Assembly: GCF_020164785.1 (NCBI RefSeq)
Contig: NZ_JAIUGX010000002.1
Span: forward strand, 461,264 to 525,263
Length of the DNA: 64,000 bases
Source of the DNA: Mesorhizobium sp. ES1-1
Lineage (GTDB): Bacteria > Pseudomonadota > Alphaproteobacteria > Rhizobiales > Rhizobiaceae
Reading direction: 5' to 3'
Each line of letters opens with the position of its first letter. The stretch's first letter is position 1. A program made the translations under genes and the position numbers. Below are positions 28,727 to 40,048 of this stretch, piece after piece. A model generated the notes under the pieces. It was not told the origin of the DNA and made no database searches. It saw only the letters and a program-made list of their open reading frames with translations.

Positions 28727-30190
28727 CTACTGCCTCGGCGGGGTCACCGGCTCCAGCGTCTTGGGCGCTGTCAGCCGGCCATGGCCGGAAACGGCGTTGC
28801 CTGCGTCGGGCGCCAGCCGCATGAATGACAGGCAGGCCGCGGCAGAGATCACGGCGACGATGAAGAAGGCGGTGTGGAAATCGCCGAGCGTCAGCGACCT
28901 GCCATGCAGGCTCGTCGAGATTTCCAGTATGCCGCCGGCAACCGCCACGCCGAGCGCGATCGACAACTGCTGGAACACGGCGGCGATCGGCGTCGCCTTG
29001 CTGGTATCGGCGGCCGAAATCTCTGCGTAAGCGAGCGCATTGATACCGGTGAAGAACATCGACCGGATGAAGCCGCCAACCAGAAGCACGGCCAGCATCA
29101 GCAAATAGGGCGTGTCTGGCGTGAACAGGCCGTTGACGGCGATCGACGCCGCGGCAATCAGCGAGCCGATGACCAGCACCCGGCGAAAGCCGACGACGCG
29201 GAAGATCAGCGCGGTGACGAACTTCATGCCGATGGCTCCGATCGCCGAGACGAAGGTGATCATGCCGGACTGGAACGGCGTCAGTCCGAAGCCGATCTGG
29301 AACATCAGCGGCAACAGGAAAGGCACGGCACCGATGCCGATGCGAAACAGGCCGCCACCCAGCACCGATGAGCGAAACACCTGGTTCCGGAAGAGATCGA
29401 GCGCCAGGAGGGGATTCTTGGCATGGCGCGCATGCAGCAGATAGAGCGCGCCCGATAGCAGCCCAACCGTCACGGTAATGACGCCGATGGCGGGCGGCAG
29501 ATATGGCAGGCTGACCACCGACAGGCCGAACACCACGCCCGACGCCGCCAGCCCGCTCAGCACGAAACCGATGAAATCAAGCGGCGGGTTCTGCATCGGC
29601 TCGTTCTTCGGCAGGAAACGCGTCGCCAGCCAGATCCCGATGAGGCCGATCGGCACATTGATCAGGAAGATCCAGTGCCAACTGAAGTAGGTGGTGATGA
29701 AGCCCCCGACGGGCGGGCCGACGAGCGGTCCGACCAAGGCGGGAACCGTCAGCCACGACATGGCCGCGACGAGATCGCTTTTCGGTGTCGCCCGCACCAG
29801 CACAAGCCGACCGACCGGCGTCATCATGGCGCCGCCGATGCCCTGCAGGAAGCGTGACACCACGAAAGCCGGCAGCGAGCCAGAAAAGGCGCAGGCGATC
29901 GACCCCGCGATGAAGACCGCGATGGCGGTGCGAAAGACGTTCTTGGCGCCAAAACGGTCGGCCATCCAGCCGCTGATCGGGATGAATATCGCCAACGACA
30001 CGAGATAGGCCGTCAATGCCAGCTTCAGCGCGATCGGGCTTGTATTGATGTCGATGGCGATCGCCGGCAGCGAGGTCGCGATGACGGTCGAATCCATGTT
30101 TTCCATGAAAAGAGCGACCGCCAGGATGAGCGGGATGGTGCGATTCACAAACAGGCTCGTGTCAAATTCTGTTTCCGGGCGGAGGGGCAA
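28727..30190 (-). CDS. MFS drug:H+ antiporter, DHA2 (EmrB/QacA) type
   Basis: A 487-aa inner-membrane transporter with many hydrophobic segments. The MENMDSTVIATSLP first-helix motif, the WMADRFGAKNVFR loop and the R-x-x-QGIGGAMMTP segment are typical of the EmrB/QacA group. No membrane-fusion partner (EmrA) or regulator is adjacent, so substrates are unknown. The start is uncertain: a TTG at 30190 with no obvious ribosome site, or a GTG at 30148 just before the first helix. Confidence 0.85.
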   Translation of the reverse strand: MPLRPETEFDTSLFVNRTIPLILAVALFMENMDSTVIATSLPAIAIDINTSPIALKLALTAYLVSLAIFIPISGWMADRFGAKNVFRTAIAVFIAGSIACAFSGSLPAFVVSRFLQGIGGAMMTPVGRLVLVRATPKSDLVAAMSWLTVPALVGPLVGPPVGGFITTYFSWHWIFLINVPIGLIGIWLATRFLPKNEPMQNPPLDFIGFVLSGLAASGVVFGLSVVSLPYLPPAIGVITVTVGLLSGALYLLHARHAKNPLLALDLFRNQVFRSSVLGGGLFRIGIGAVPFLLPLMFQIGFGLTPFQSGMITFVSAIGAIGMKFVTALIFRVVGFRRVLVIGSLIAAASIAVNGLFTPDTPYLLMLAVLLVGGFIRSMFFTGINALAYAEISAADTSKATPIAAVFQQLSIALGVAVAGGILEISTSLHGRSLTLGDFHTAFFIVAVISAAACLSFMRLAPDAGNAVSGHGRLTAPKTLEPVTPPRQ

Positions 30191-32485
<2,295 letters not shown>

Positions 32486-32521
32486 TGCCGGACGGATAAC
32501 AGGCAGGGCAGGGGAAATTTA

Positions 32522-32941
32522 ATGAACCAGACCGCGATCTTCTGGCCGATGCTGGCGCAGGTTTTGCTGATCTACATCGTCTACTGTGTCCTGGGACGCC
32601 GCAGATATTTTGCCGTCAAATCGGGCGAGGCCAAGGTCGGCCAATACAAGATTCGCTCGACCGAGCCGGCGTCCAGCGCGACTGTCGCCGCCAACCTCGT
32701 CAACCAGTTCGAATTGCCGGTGCTTTTCTACGTATTGTGCCTGACATTGCACGCTACCAACGGCGTCAATTATCTGACCGTGGCCCTGATGTGGATCTTC
32801 GTCGCGACGCGCTACGTCCACGCCTGGGTTCATTTGACCAGCAACGATCTGCGGGGGCGAAGCCGCTCCTTCTTCGTCGGAGCGGTGGTTCTCCTCGCGG
32901 CATGGGTCTGGCTCGCTCTACACCTGCTCGGCGTGGTGTGA
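32522..32941 (+). CDS. MAPEG family membrane protein
   Basis: The 139-aa protein has four membrane helices and the MAPEG pattern: a charged loop after helix 1, NQFELPVLFYVL at the start of helix 2, and the ATRYVHAWVHLTSND motif before helix 4. MAPEG proteins are glutathione- or eicosanoid-related in eukaryotes; bacterial members mostly lack assigned roles. It begins 36 bases after the preceding membrane gene and reads in the same direction as guaB. Confidence 0.85.
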   Translation: MNQTAIFWPMLAQVLLIYIVYCVLGRRRYFAVKSGEAKVGQYKIRSTEPASSATVAANLVNQFELPVLFYVLCLTLHATNGVNYLTVALMWIFVATRYVHAWVHLTSNDLRGRSRSFFVGAVVLLAAWVWLALHLLGVV

Positions 32942-32983
32942 GCTGCTAACTCGCTGCGCAGACGCGAAGGTTCCCGATCGCGA

Positions 32984-34135
32984 TTAGAGGTCGAAAACCG
33001 CGATCTTGCGCCTTTCGAACTTGATGCCGATCTCGCCACGCACGAGCTTGAGCGCGGTTTCTCCAAACACGGCGCGACGCCAGCCCTGCAGGGCTGCGAC
33101 GTCGGCGTCCTCGCCTTCGGCGGCGATACGGTCTATGTCATCGCTCGAGGCGAGCACCTTCGAGGCGACGCCTTCCTTTTCCGCTACGATCCTCAGCAGC
33201 ACTTTCAGAAGTTCCGCGGCGGCGCTCGAACCCTCGGGCGGCTGGAAATTCTTCGGCAGCTTCGGCATCTCATCCTTGGGCAAGGCCAGCGCCGTGTTGA
33301 CCGCGCCAAGCAGCGCCGTAGCGGTGGATGACCGCTCCCATCCCTTCGGCGTCGTGCGCAGCTTGCCAAGGGCGGCCGCGTCTCGCGGCGCCTGCTGCGC
33401 CACTTCGTATATGGCATCGTCCTTCAGCACCCGGCCACGCGGCACGTCGCGTTCGCGCGCTTCGCGTTCGCGCCAAGCCGCCACCGCCTGCACGATGGCC
33501 AGTTCCTGTGGTTTGCGCAGCCGCATCTTCAGCCGCTTCCAGGCGTCTTCGGGATGCGGATCATAGGTCTCGCGCGAGGTCAGAACCTCCATCTCCTCAT
33601 TGAGCCAGTGGGCGCGGTTTTCCCGCTCCAGCTCGGCGCTGAGGTGCCGATAGACTTCGATGAGGTGGGTGACGTCGGCCAGCGCGTAGTCGAGCTGCTT
33701 GTCGGAAAGCGGCCTGTGGCGCCAATCGGTGAAGCGCGAAGACTTGTCGAGCCGCGCTCCGGTGATCCGTTGTACGAGCTGATCATAGGACACGCTGTCG
33801 CCGAAGCCGCAGACCATTGCCGCCACCTGCGTGTCGAACACCGGGTGCGGCACCAGATCGCCTAGATGGACGATGATTTCTATGTCCTGCCTTGCGGCGT
33901 GGAAGACCTTCACCACGGCCTCATTGGCCATCAGCCTGAAGAATGGCTTCAGGTCCAGGTCGGGGGCCAGCGGATCGATCAGCGCGGTCACCCCCGGCGC
34001 TGCCATCTGGATCAGGCACAGGATCGGCCAGAACGTTGTTTCGCGGATGAACTCGGTGTCGACGGTGACGAAATCCGACTTCTCTAATTCGGCGACAACG
34101 CTTTCTAGTTCTTTCTGGGTCGTGATGACGTGCAT
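32984..34135 (-). CDS. rnd: Ribonuclease D
   Basis: RNase D is a 3'-5' exoribonuclease that trims tRNA precursors. The DEDD exonuclease residues are visible as VDTEFIRE (D and E), FHAARQD (D) and DYALADV (Y and D), followed by an HRDC-type helical domain at about 205-290. The length of 383 aa matches the family. The ATG at 34135 is preferred over a TTG one codon upstream. It is flanked by a convergent MAPEG gene and, on the same strand upstream, an MFS gene. Confidence 0.95.
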   Translation of the reverse strand: MHVITTQKELESVVAELEKSDFVTVDTEFIRETTFWPILCLIQMAAPGVTALIDPLAPDLDLKPFFRLMANEAVVKVFHAARQDIEIIVHLGDLVPHPVFDTQVAAMVCGFGDSVSYDQLVQRITGARLDKSSRFTDWRHRPLSDKQLDYALADVTHLIEVYRHLSAELERENRAHWLNEEMEVLTSRETYDPHPEDAWKRLKMRLRKPQELAIVQAVAAWREREARERDVPRGRVLKDDAIYEVAQQAPRDAAALGKLRTTPKGWERSSTATALLGAVNTALALPKDEMPKLPKNFQPPEGSSAAAELLKVLLRIVAEKEGVASKVLASSDDIDRIAAEGEDADVAALQGWRRAVFGETALKLVRGEIGIKFERRKIAVFDL

Positions 34136-34191
34136 CAAATCGCTTTTGGCAGGAGTAAAGTGGTTCTAGATTTCAGCCGCGAAGGCTTTCG

Positions 34192-35454
34192 TCAAGCGTC
34201 GGCGCCGTCCTTACGCTCTGGCGGAACTTCGGGATCGCCGTTTCTCCTGGCCAGGCGAGCGAAAATCGTCGAAGTGCGCAACAACGCGATGAAGCGGCCG
34301 CGCTCGCCGGCCGGCACTCCGGACCGAGCCTGCATGCGGTAAAGGATGACTGCGATGAAGATGGCGTAGACGACGGCGCTGAACAGGAACAGCGCGCTCG
34401 GCCCGAAATACTGCATCGCTGTCGAGGCCGCGAACGGGCCGCCAATGGCGCCGAAGGAATAGAACAGCATCAGCGCTGCGTTGATCAGCACGAACTCGCC
34501 GGCGTCGGCGCGGTCGTTGGAGTGTGCGGCCGACAGCGAGTAAAGCGGCATGGCGAAGCAGCCGAAGATGAAGATGATGACGAAGTTGAGCAGCGGATTG
34601 CTGCCGGCGACGAACACCAGCGCAAGGGCAGACAACATCGCACAGCAGGTCGTGATCAACAGCACCCGGCGCCGGTCCCACCGGTCGGAGAGATAGCCGA
34701 GCGGATACTGGATGATGGCTCCGCCGAATATGCCGACGCTGACGAAGGTGACGACGTCCGCAACCGACATGCCGATCTGCTCCCCATAGACGGGCGATAG
34801 CGTGCGAAAGGCACTGTTGGTGACACCGACGGCGACGCAGCCGAAGCAGCCCAGCGGCGAAATCCGCCAGACCCGCGCAAGGTCGAGCTTGACTTCCTCG
34901 GGCGGCGTCGGATTCGTGCGGTCGCCGAGCGATACCGGCACCAGCGACAGGGTGATCATGATCGACATGATGGCGAAGATGGTGAAGCCACCGGCGCCGA
35001 AGACCGGGATCAGGAACTGGGCGGAAGTCACCGAGCCGATATCGACCATCCGGTAGATCGCCAGCACGCGGGCCCGGTCTTGGTTGCCGACCCCGGAATT
35101 CATCCAGCTTTCAATGATGGTGAACAGTCCGGCGAAGCAGAAGCCGCCGACAAACCGCACCGCGCACCATACTATCGGATCGACAACGAGCACCAGCAGC
35201 AAGGTGCCGGCCGAAGCGATCGCAGCCAGCGCCGAAAACGCCCTGATATGGCCGACCGCCTTCATGATGCGGGTGATGGCCAGGCAGCCGAGCAGGAACC
35301 CGGCGAAATAGAACGTGCCCATCAGCCCGATGGAGGAGGCGGGAAACCCTTCCTGCGCGCCGCGCAAGGCGATCAGCGTGCTCTGCAGCCCGTTGCCGCC
35401 GAGCAGGATACCTGCGGCGAGAAGAAGCGGGATCAGCGGGCGAATGGAGGACAT
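34192..35454 (-). CDS. MFS transporter, YcaD-like
   Basis: A 420-aa transporter with about twelve membrane segments. The YLSDRWDRRRVLL loop between helices and the FTIIESWMN segment resemble the YcaD group of putative efflux proteins. The C-terminal tail of about 40 residues is charged. The substrate is unknown and no adjacent gene suggests one. The ATG at 35454 immediately precedes the first hydrophobic stretch. Confidence 0.85.
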   Translation of the reverse strand: MSSIRPLIPLLLAAGILLGGNGLQSTLIALRGAQEGFPASSIGLMGTFYFAGFLLGCLAITRIMKAVGHIRAFSALAAIASAGTLLLVLVVDPIVWCAVRFVGGFCFAGLFTIIESWMNSGVGNQDRARVLAIYRMVDIGSVTSAQFLIPVFGAGGFTIFAIMSIMITLSLVPVSLGDRTNPTPPEEVKLDLARVWRISPLGCFGCVAVGVTNSAFRTLSPVYGEQIGMSVADVVTFVSVGIFGGAIIQYPLGYLSDRWDRRRVLLITTCCAMLSALALVFVAGSNPLLNFVIIFIFGCFAMPLYSLSAAHSNDRADAGEFVLINAALMLFYSFGAIGGPFAASTAMQYFGPSALFLFSAVVYAIFIAVILYRMQARSGVPAGERGRFIALLRTSTIFARLARRNGDPEVPPERKDGADA

Positions 35455-35635
35455 GAAGGGGTGATCACGTGTCGGTGATCCTTATTGGACCATCACCCTG
35501 GCCATTGCCAGCGGGAATTCCCGGCGGCGTTGAGCCGTCAAGGGCGCCGGCTTGGTAGAACAGAAGGCAGCTTGGCTGTATTCCGTCGCGCTTGCTATAC
35601 TCAGCATGCTCGTCACGCAGGATGGGGGATTTCAC

Positions 35636-36430
35636 ATGTCAGGCTATTTCGGCACGGAGGTTCAACAGCGCCTGCAAGCTCAGGCCGAGGCGAGTGTCGA
35701 TTTCATCACAGCGACTCCGGGCGCGTGCCAGACTGGGCGCACGATGGGGTGCGATGATCCCGATCGGTTGGGCTGGGAACTGATCGACAAGATCCTCAAC
35801 CGCGACGGCGTCTGTGGCTTTCGCATGATACCGGCAAGTAAGGCGGACGAGCTCAAGTCGCGATTGGCCAGGGTCGGCTTTCGCCTCGATACCTGGGACG
35901 TGTTTGTGGCCGACCGGGCAAGTGCCCTGGCGGCATCGGAGGCAATTATCGACCGCGGAGCGCCCGGCGGGCTTGTCGATCAAGACCAGCCGGCCGAACC
36001 GGATGGTGCGTATATGGCCCGCATCCAGGCGCATATGGCGGCATCGGGCGTCGTCCCATTTTCAGGGTCGCTGCTGGCCGGAGCCTCGGGGCCGGCAACC
36101 ACGGTGGTGGTAGGCGAAGAGACGGGACCTGTCGCGGCAACCGCGCACGGCTACCTGCCGCACAATTCCTACAGTTCCTATCACCGATATGCATGGGGTG
36201 GACTGGTTGCGGTCTCGGGATCGCAGAGGGGCCGAGGGCTGGGTAACTACATCAACGCGCGCATGATCCTCAATGTGTTTCGCGACCTGCATGCGACACA
36301 CATTTATGAGCTCGTCTCAGCATCGAACATCCCATCTCGACGAATGGTGGAGTCATGCGGACTTCGTCCGGATCCAGCAGTCGTATGTGGAGTCGCCACG
36401 CCCAGTGATGGTGCGCGCTTCACTCGCTGA
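35636..36430 (+). CDS. GNAT-family N-acetyltransferase
   Basis: The 264-aa protein ends in a GNAT acetyl-CoA site: SGSQRGRGLGNYINARM fits the R/Q-x-x-G-x-G/A pattern, and SASNIPSRRMVESCGL is the usual strand 6 and helix. The N-terminal half, with VDFITATPGACQTGR, is not a standard GNAT part and may be a degenerate second domain. The ATG at 35636 follows GGGGGA; a longer reading from 35552 is less likely. The substrate is unknown. Confidence 0.8.
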   Translation: MSGYFGTEVQQRLQAQAEASVDFITATPGACQTGRTMGCDDPDRLGWELIDKILNRDGVCGFRMIPASKADELKSRLARVGFRLDTWDVFVADRASALAASEAIIDRGAPGGLVDQDQPAEPDGAYMARIQAHMAASGVVPFSGSLLAGASGPATTVVVGEETGPVAATAHGYLPHNSYSSYHRYAWGGLVAVSGSQRGRGLGNYINARMILNVFRDLHATHIYELVSASNIPSRRMVESCGLRPDPAVVCGVATPSDGARFTR

Positions 36431-36630
36431 CCGCCATCAGCGATCCATTTCGGGTCACCGCTTTCTCGTAGCGATGACCGCGACAGCTCAAAAGCCAAAG
36501 TTCGAACCGAGATGCTACCCAAGCGCCGTTGCCTTGACAAATCCGGCCTCGCATGCGCTTTTCGCGCAAATTTTGGGGCCGGGCTTGACGCTCGACCTGC
36601 CACTCAACACCCCGGACTTCAGCAATGACA

Positions 36631-38421
36631 ATGCATCGTTACCGCAGCCATACCTGTGCCCAGCTGAGGAAGGACGACGTCGGCTCGACCGTTCGCCTGT
36701 CGGGCTGGGTGCACCGCGTGCGTGACCATGGCGGCCTTCTGTTCATCGACCTGCGTGACCATTATGGCCTGACCCAGATCGTCGCCGACCCCGATTCGCC
36801 AGCCTTCAAGGTCGCCGAGACCGTGCGGGGCGAATGGGTTATCCGTGTCGACGGCGAGGTCAAGGCACGCATGCCTGAGACCGTCAATGCCAACCTGCCG
36901 ACCGGCGAGATCGAGATTTTCGCCCGCGAGATCGAGGTCCTGTCGGCGGCAAAGGAATTGCCGCTGCCGGTATTCGGCGAGCCGGACTATCCCGAGGATA
37001 TTAGGTTGAAGTACCGCTTCCTCGACCTGCGCCGCGACACGCTGCACAAGAACATCGTGGCGCGCACGAAAATCATCGCCGAGATGCGCAAGCGCATGGG
37101 CGAGGTCGGTTTCACCGAATTCTCGACGCCGATCCTCACCGCCTCGTCGCCGGAAGGCGCCCGCGACTTCCTGGTGCCGTCGCGCATCCACCCCGGCACT
37201 TTCTACGCCCTGCCGCAGGCGCCGCAGCAGTATAAGCAACTGATCATGGTGTCGGGCTTCGACCGGTACTTCCAGATCGCGCCGTGTTTTCGCGACGAGG
37301 ACCCGCGCGCCGACCGACTGCCCGGCGAATTCTACCAGCTCGACCTCGAAATGAGCTTCGTCGAGCAGGACGATGTGCTGTCGACCATGGAGCCGGTGAT
37401 GCGGGGCGTCTTCGAGACCTTCGCCAACGGCAAGCCGGTGACGCAAGAATTCCAGCGTATTCCCTATGACGTCGCCATGCGCAAATACGGTTCCGACAAG
37501 CCCGATCTGCGCAACCCGATCGAGATGCAGGCCGTCTCGGATCATTTCCGCGATTCCGGCTTCAAGGTTTTCGCCAACATCCTCGCCAATGATCCCAAGG
37601 CCGAGGTGTGGGGCATTCCGGCCAAGACCGGCGGCAGCCGTGCTTTCTGCGACCGTATGAACGCATGGGCGCAAGGCGAGGGCCAGCCGGGCCTGGGCTA
37701 CATCTTCTGGCGTAAGGAAGGCGACAAGATCGAGGGCGCCGGCCCGCTCGCCAAGAACATCGGCGAGGAGCGCACAGAGGCGATCCGGCTTCAGCTCGGT
37801 CTTGCCGATGGCGACGCCGCTTTCTTCGTCGCCGGGGACCCGAAAAAATTCGTTTCCTTTGCCGGGGCTGCGCGCACGCGTGCCGGCGAGGAACTGAACC
37901 TTGTCGACCGCGAGCGTTTCGAACTGTGCTGGATCGTCGACTTCCCCTTCTTCGAATGGAACGAGGAGGAGAAGAAGATCGACTTCGCGCACAACCCGTT
38001 CTCGATGCCGCAGGGCGGCATCGATGCGCTGAATGGCGACGACCTGCTGGGCATCAAGGCGTTCCAGTACGACATGGTCTGCAACGGTTTCGAGATCGCA
38101 TCTGGCGGCATCCGCAACCACCTGCCCGAAACCATGGTCAAGGCCTTCGAGACGGTCGGACTGGATCGTGCCACGGTGGAAGAGCGCTTCGGCGGTCTTT
38201 ATCGTGCATTCCAGTATGGCGCGCCGCCGCATGGAGGCATGGCAGCAGGCGTCGACCGTGTCGTCATGCTGCTGGTCGGGGCGAAGAACCTGCGCGAGAT
38301 CACCATGTTTCCGATGAACCAGCAGGCCTACGATCTGCTGATGAACGCGCCCTCGCAGGCGAGCCCGCAGCAATTGCGCGAGCTTTCGCTACGCGTCGCG
38401 ACGACCAAGAAAGACGCCTGA
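36631..38421 (+). CDS. aspS: AspS, aspartyl-tRNA synthetase
   Basis: A class II synthetase of 596 aa. It has an N-terminal OB-fold anticodon domain ([15 protein letters not shown], about 18-105), a catalytic core with motif 2 [10 protein letters not shown], the bacterial insertion domain in the middle and motif 3 [11 protein letters not shown] near 545. The ATG at 36631 (MHRYRSHTC) fits the usual start; another ATG two codons upstream at 36625 is possible. I could not decide whether it also charges tRNA-Asn. Confidence 0.96.
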   Translation: MHRYRSHTCAQLRKDDVGSTVRLSGWVHRVRDHGGLLFIDLRDHYGLTQIVADPDSPAFKVAETVRGEWVIRVDGEVKARMPETVNANLPTGEIEIFAREIEVLSAAKELPLPVFGEPDYPEDIRLKYRFLDLRRDTLHKNIVARTKIIAEMRKRMGEVGFTEFSTPILTASSPEGARDFLVPSRIHPGTFYALPQAPQQYKQLIMVSGFDRYFQIAPCFRDEDPRADRLPGEFYQLDLEMSFVEQDDVLSTMEPVMRGVFETFANGKPVTQEFQRIPYDVAMRKYGSDKPDLRNPIEMQAVSDHFRDSGFKVFANILANDPKAEVWGIPAKTGGSRAFCDRMNAWAQGEGQPGLGYIFWRKEGDKIEGAGPLAKNIGEERTEAIRLQLGLADGDAAFFVAGDPKKFVSFAGAARTRAGEELNLVDRERFELCWIVDFPFFEWNEEEKKIDFAHNPFSMPQGGIDALNGDDLLGIKAFQYDMVCNGFEIASGGIRNHLPETMVKAFETVGLDRATVEERFGGLYRAFQYGAPPHGGMAAGVDRVVMLLVGAKNLREITMFPMNQQAYDLLMNAPSQASPQQLRELSLRVATTKKDA

Positions 38422-38483
38422 TCCAAGGTCGGGCAGACTTCAACAAAACGCCAGAACCGGTTCTTCCGAATCGCAAATCCCAC

Positions 38484-38514
38484 AAAAAAGCCCGGCATCG
38501 CTGCCGGGCTTTTT
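38484..38514. terminator. Bidirectional intrinsic terminator
   Basis: GCCCGGCA and TGCCGGGC form an 8-bp GC stem with a TCGC loop, bounded by A6 on the left and T5 on the right. It therefore works in both directions, ending aspS (+) and the convergent exported-protein gene (-). It is the best terminator in the window. Confidence 0.93.
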
Positions 38515-38533
38515 GCGATTGCGATGGCCTCTA

Positions 38534-39724
38534 TCAGTCCTCGTTGGCCTTGACGTGAACGCCGAGCGTCTTCGGCAGGTCGAGCTGGTTGGACATTGCG
38601 CCCGCCATGATCAGTGCGAAGGGGACCGATGAGGGCGGTGCAGCCGAAATCTCGAGGCTCTTCGGGTCGTCGAGATACTTGCTGACCGCGGCCGTCACTT
38701 CGGCCGTCAGTTCCGGATTGTTGAGCTGAGCCATGCCGAACGGCACAATGGCCTTGGCCTGGTTGGCGATATCCTTGCCGGACATGCCCTGCTGTTTGCC
38801 GACATAGTCCAGCACCTTGTTGGTCAGCGAATCGTCGTCAAAACGAAACGAGGCGCCGTTGAACGAGAGCTGCTGCATGAGGCCGAGCGCGGCCATGCCT
38901 TGCGCCGAACTGTCGGCGCCTTCGGGCTGCGCCGCCATCTTCTTCTGCATCTCCTGCAGCGACTTGATGAAGTCGACCGTGTAACCGCCGAGATTGAAAG
39001 TCATGCCGAGCGTGCCGGCGTTTTCCACGGAGACGTCGTATTTTGTCAGTTCCATCTTGCCGTCCGACGGCTGCCAGGTGCCGGCCATTTCGAACTTACC
39101 CGAAATGTTCTGATAGCCGAGCGCATTGATGACTTCCTTCGACTTGGGATCGTCGACAAGGGTCAGGTCGGCGTTGAACTTTTCCGTGGTGCCGGTGAAT
39201 TCCAGCGCCTTGCCGTCCGCGGGCGGTGTGATGTTGACGGCGAGCCCGTCCATCGAGAAGGCAGTCTTGTCGGCGACCTTGACCGTCATGTTCGAGAGTT
39301 CGGCAGATTTGTACATCATCAGCGAGCCCAGCGGGCCCGCGGCACCGTCGGCGGGGACCGTCATGTTGTGGATGACGAAGGGGCTGAGATCGAGAGTGAC
39401 GCCGTCCTTGCTGTGAGCGAAAGCCGAAGTCGTCACGGTGGCGATCTCATAGCCGCCATTGGCCTCTGTGACGCCTTCGAGTTTCACGTCGCCGATGGCG
39501 AGAGGTTCCTTTTCAGATGCCGGCTTAACCGACACGCCCTGCAACACCATGCTCGCATTGTCGCCAGTCACGCCGGTCCAGGAGATATCGACATCCTGGG
39601 CAGCCAGTGTGGCCTTCAGCCGGTCGGCGACTGCGGTGTCCTGGGCGAGGGCGGCGTTTAGAGGAAGTGTAAGCAGGAAGGTCGAAAAAGCGAGTTTTCG
39701 GAGAGTCGAGCGTCTGATTGTCAT
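38534..39724 (-). CDS. Exported protein of unknown function
   Basis: The 396-aa product begins with a clear signal peptide (MTIRRSTLRKLAFSTFLL..., cleavage likely after AALA at about residue 27). The mature part is rich in beta-strand-type repeats such as GDVKLEGVTE, ELSNMTVKVAD and GLAVNITPP, with no transmembrane anchor, suggesting a periplasmic or outer-membrane-associated protein. I do not recognise a family. The ATG at 39724 is chosen because it starts the signal peptide; the frame is open upstream to 39823. It is convergent with aspS across a shared terminator. Confidence 0.82.
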   Translation of the reverse strand: MTIRRSTLRKLAFSTFLLTLPLNAALAQDTAVADRLKATLAAQDVDISWTGVTGDNASMVLQGVSVKPASEKEPLAIGDVKLEGVTEANGGYEIATVTTSAFAHSKDGVTLDLSPFVIHNMTVPADGAAGPLGSLMMYKSAELSNMTVKVADKTAFSMDGLAVNITPPADGKALEFTGTTEKFNADLTLVDDPKSKEVINALGYQNISGKFEMAGTWQPSDGKMELTKYDVSVENAGTLGMTFNLGGYTVDFIKSLQEMQKKMAAQPEGADSSAQGMAALGLMQQLSFNGASFRFDDDSLTNKVLDYVGKQQGMSGKDIANQAKAIVPFGMAQLNNPELTAEVTAAVSKYLDDPKSLEISAAPPSSVPFALIMAGAMSNQLDLPKTLGVHVKANED

Positions 39725-40048
39725 GGCGAGGTCCCTGAGATTGTCCTGAAATTGTTCTTCAATTCTTTGCGCCGTCACCATTCCGTGAGGAACTGGACCG
39801 GAAAAAGGCGGGTCCCGGCACAATGGTCGAAAATCACGGCGAAAGGCAAACTTGATCCCATCGTCTTTGCGTAAGCGGTGAATTTGTCATGAATGCCCGC
39901 CGAGTGATGTCACCGCGCTGTCCCTAGAGGCCTCGTGTAACGGTCTTATGTTGGGCGGCATCGCCCGGCATGGCGTTTCATGTTGCACAAGCGCCAGCAT
40001 TTCGGCCGGGCTCTTGCCGCGAATCACCCGCTCGGTTAGGTCCAGCCC
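39725..40048. other. Divergent promoter region upstream of parC
   Basis: This 324-bp gap is shared by the divergent exported-protein and parC genes. It should hold both promoters. No clear operator, hairpin or RNA gene was found. Confidence 0.35.

Noticed and set aside
36619..38373. Minus-strand open frame of 584 codons
   Set aside because: Opposite aspS; antisense shadow of a strongly conserved synthetase gene.
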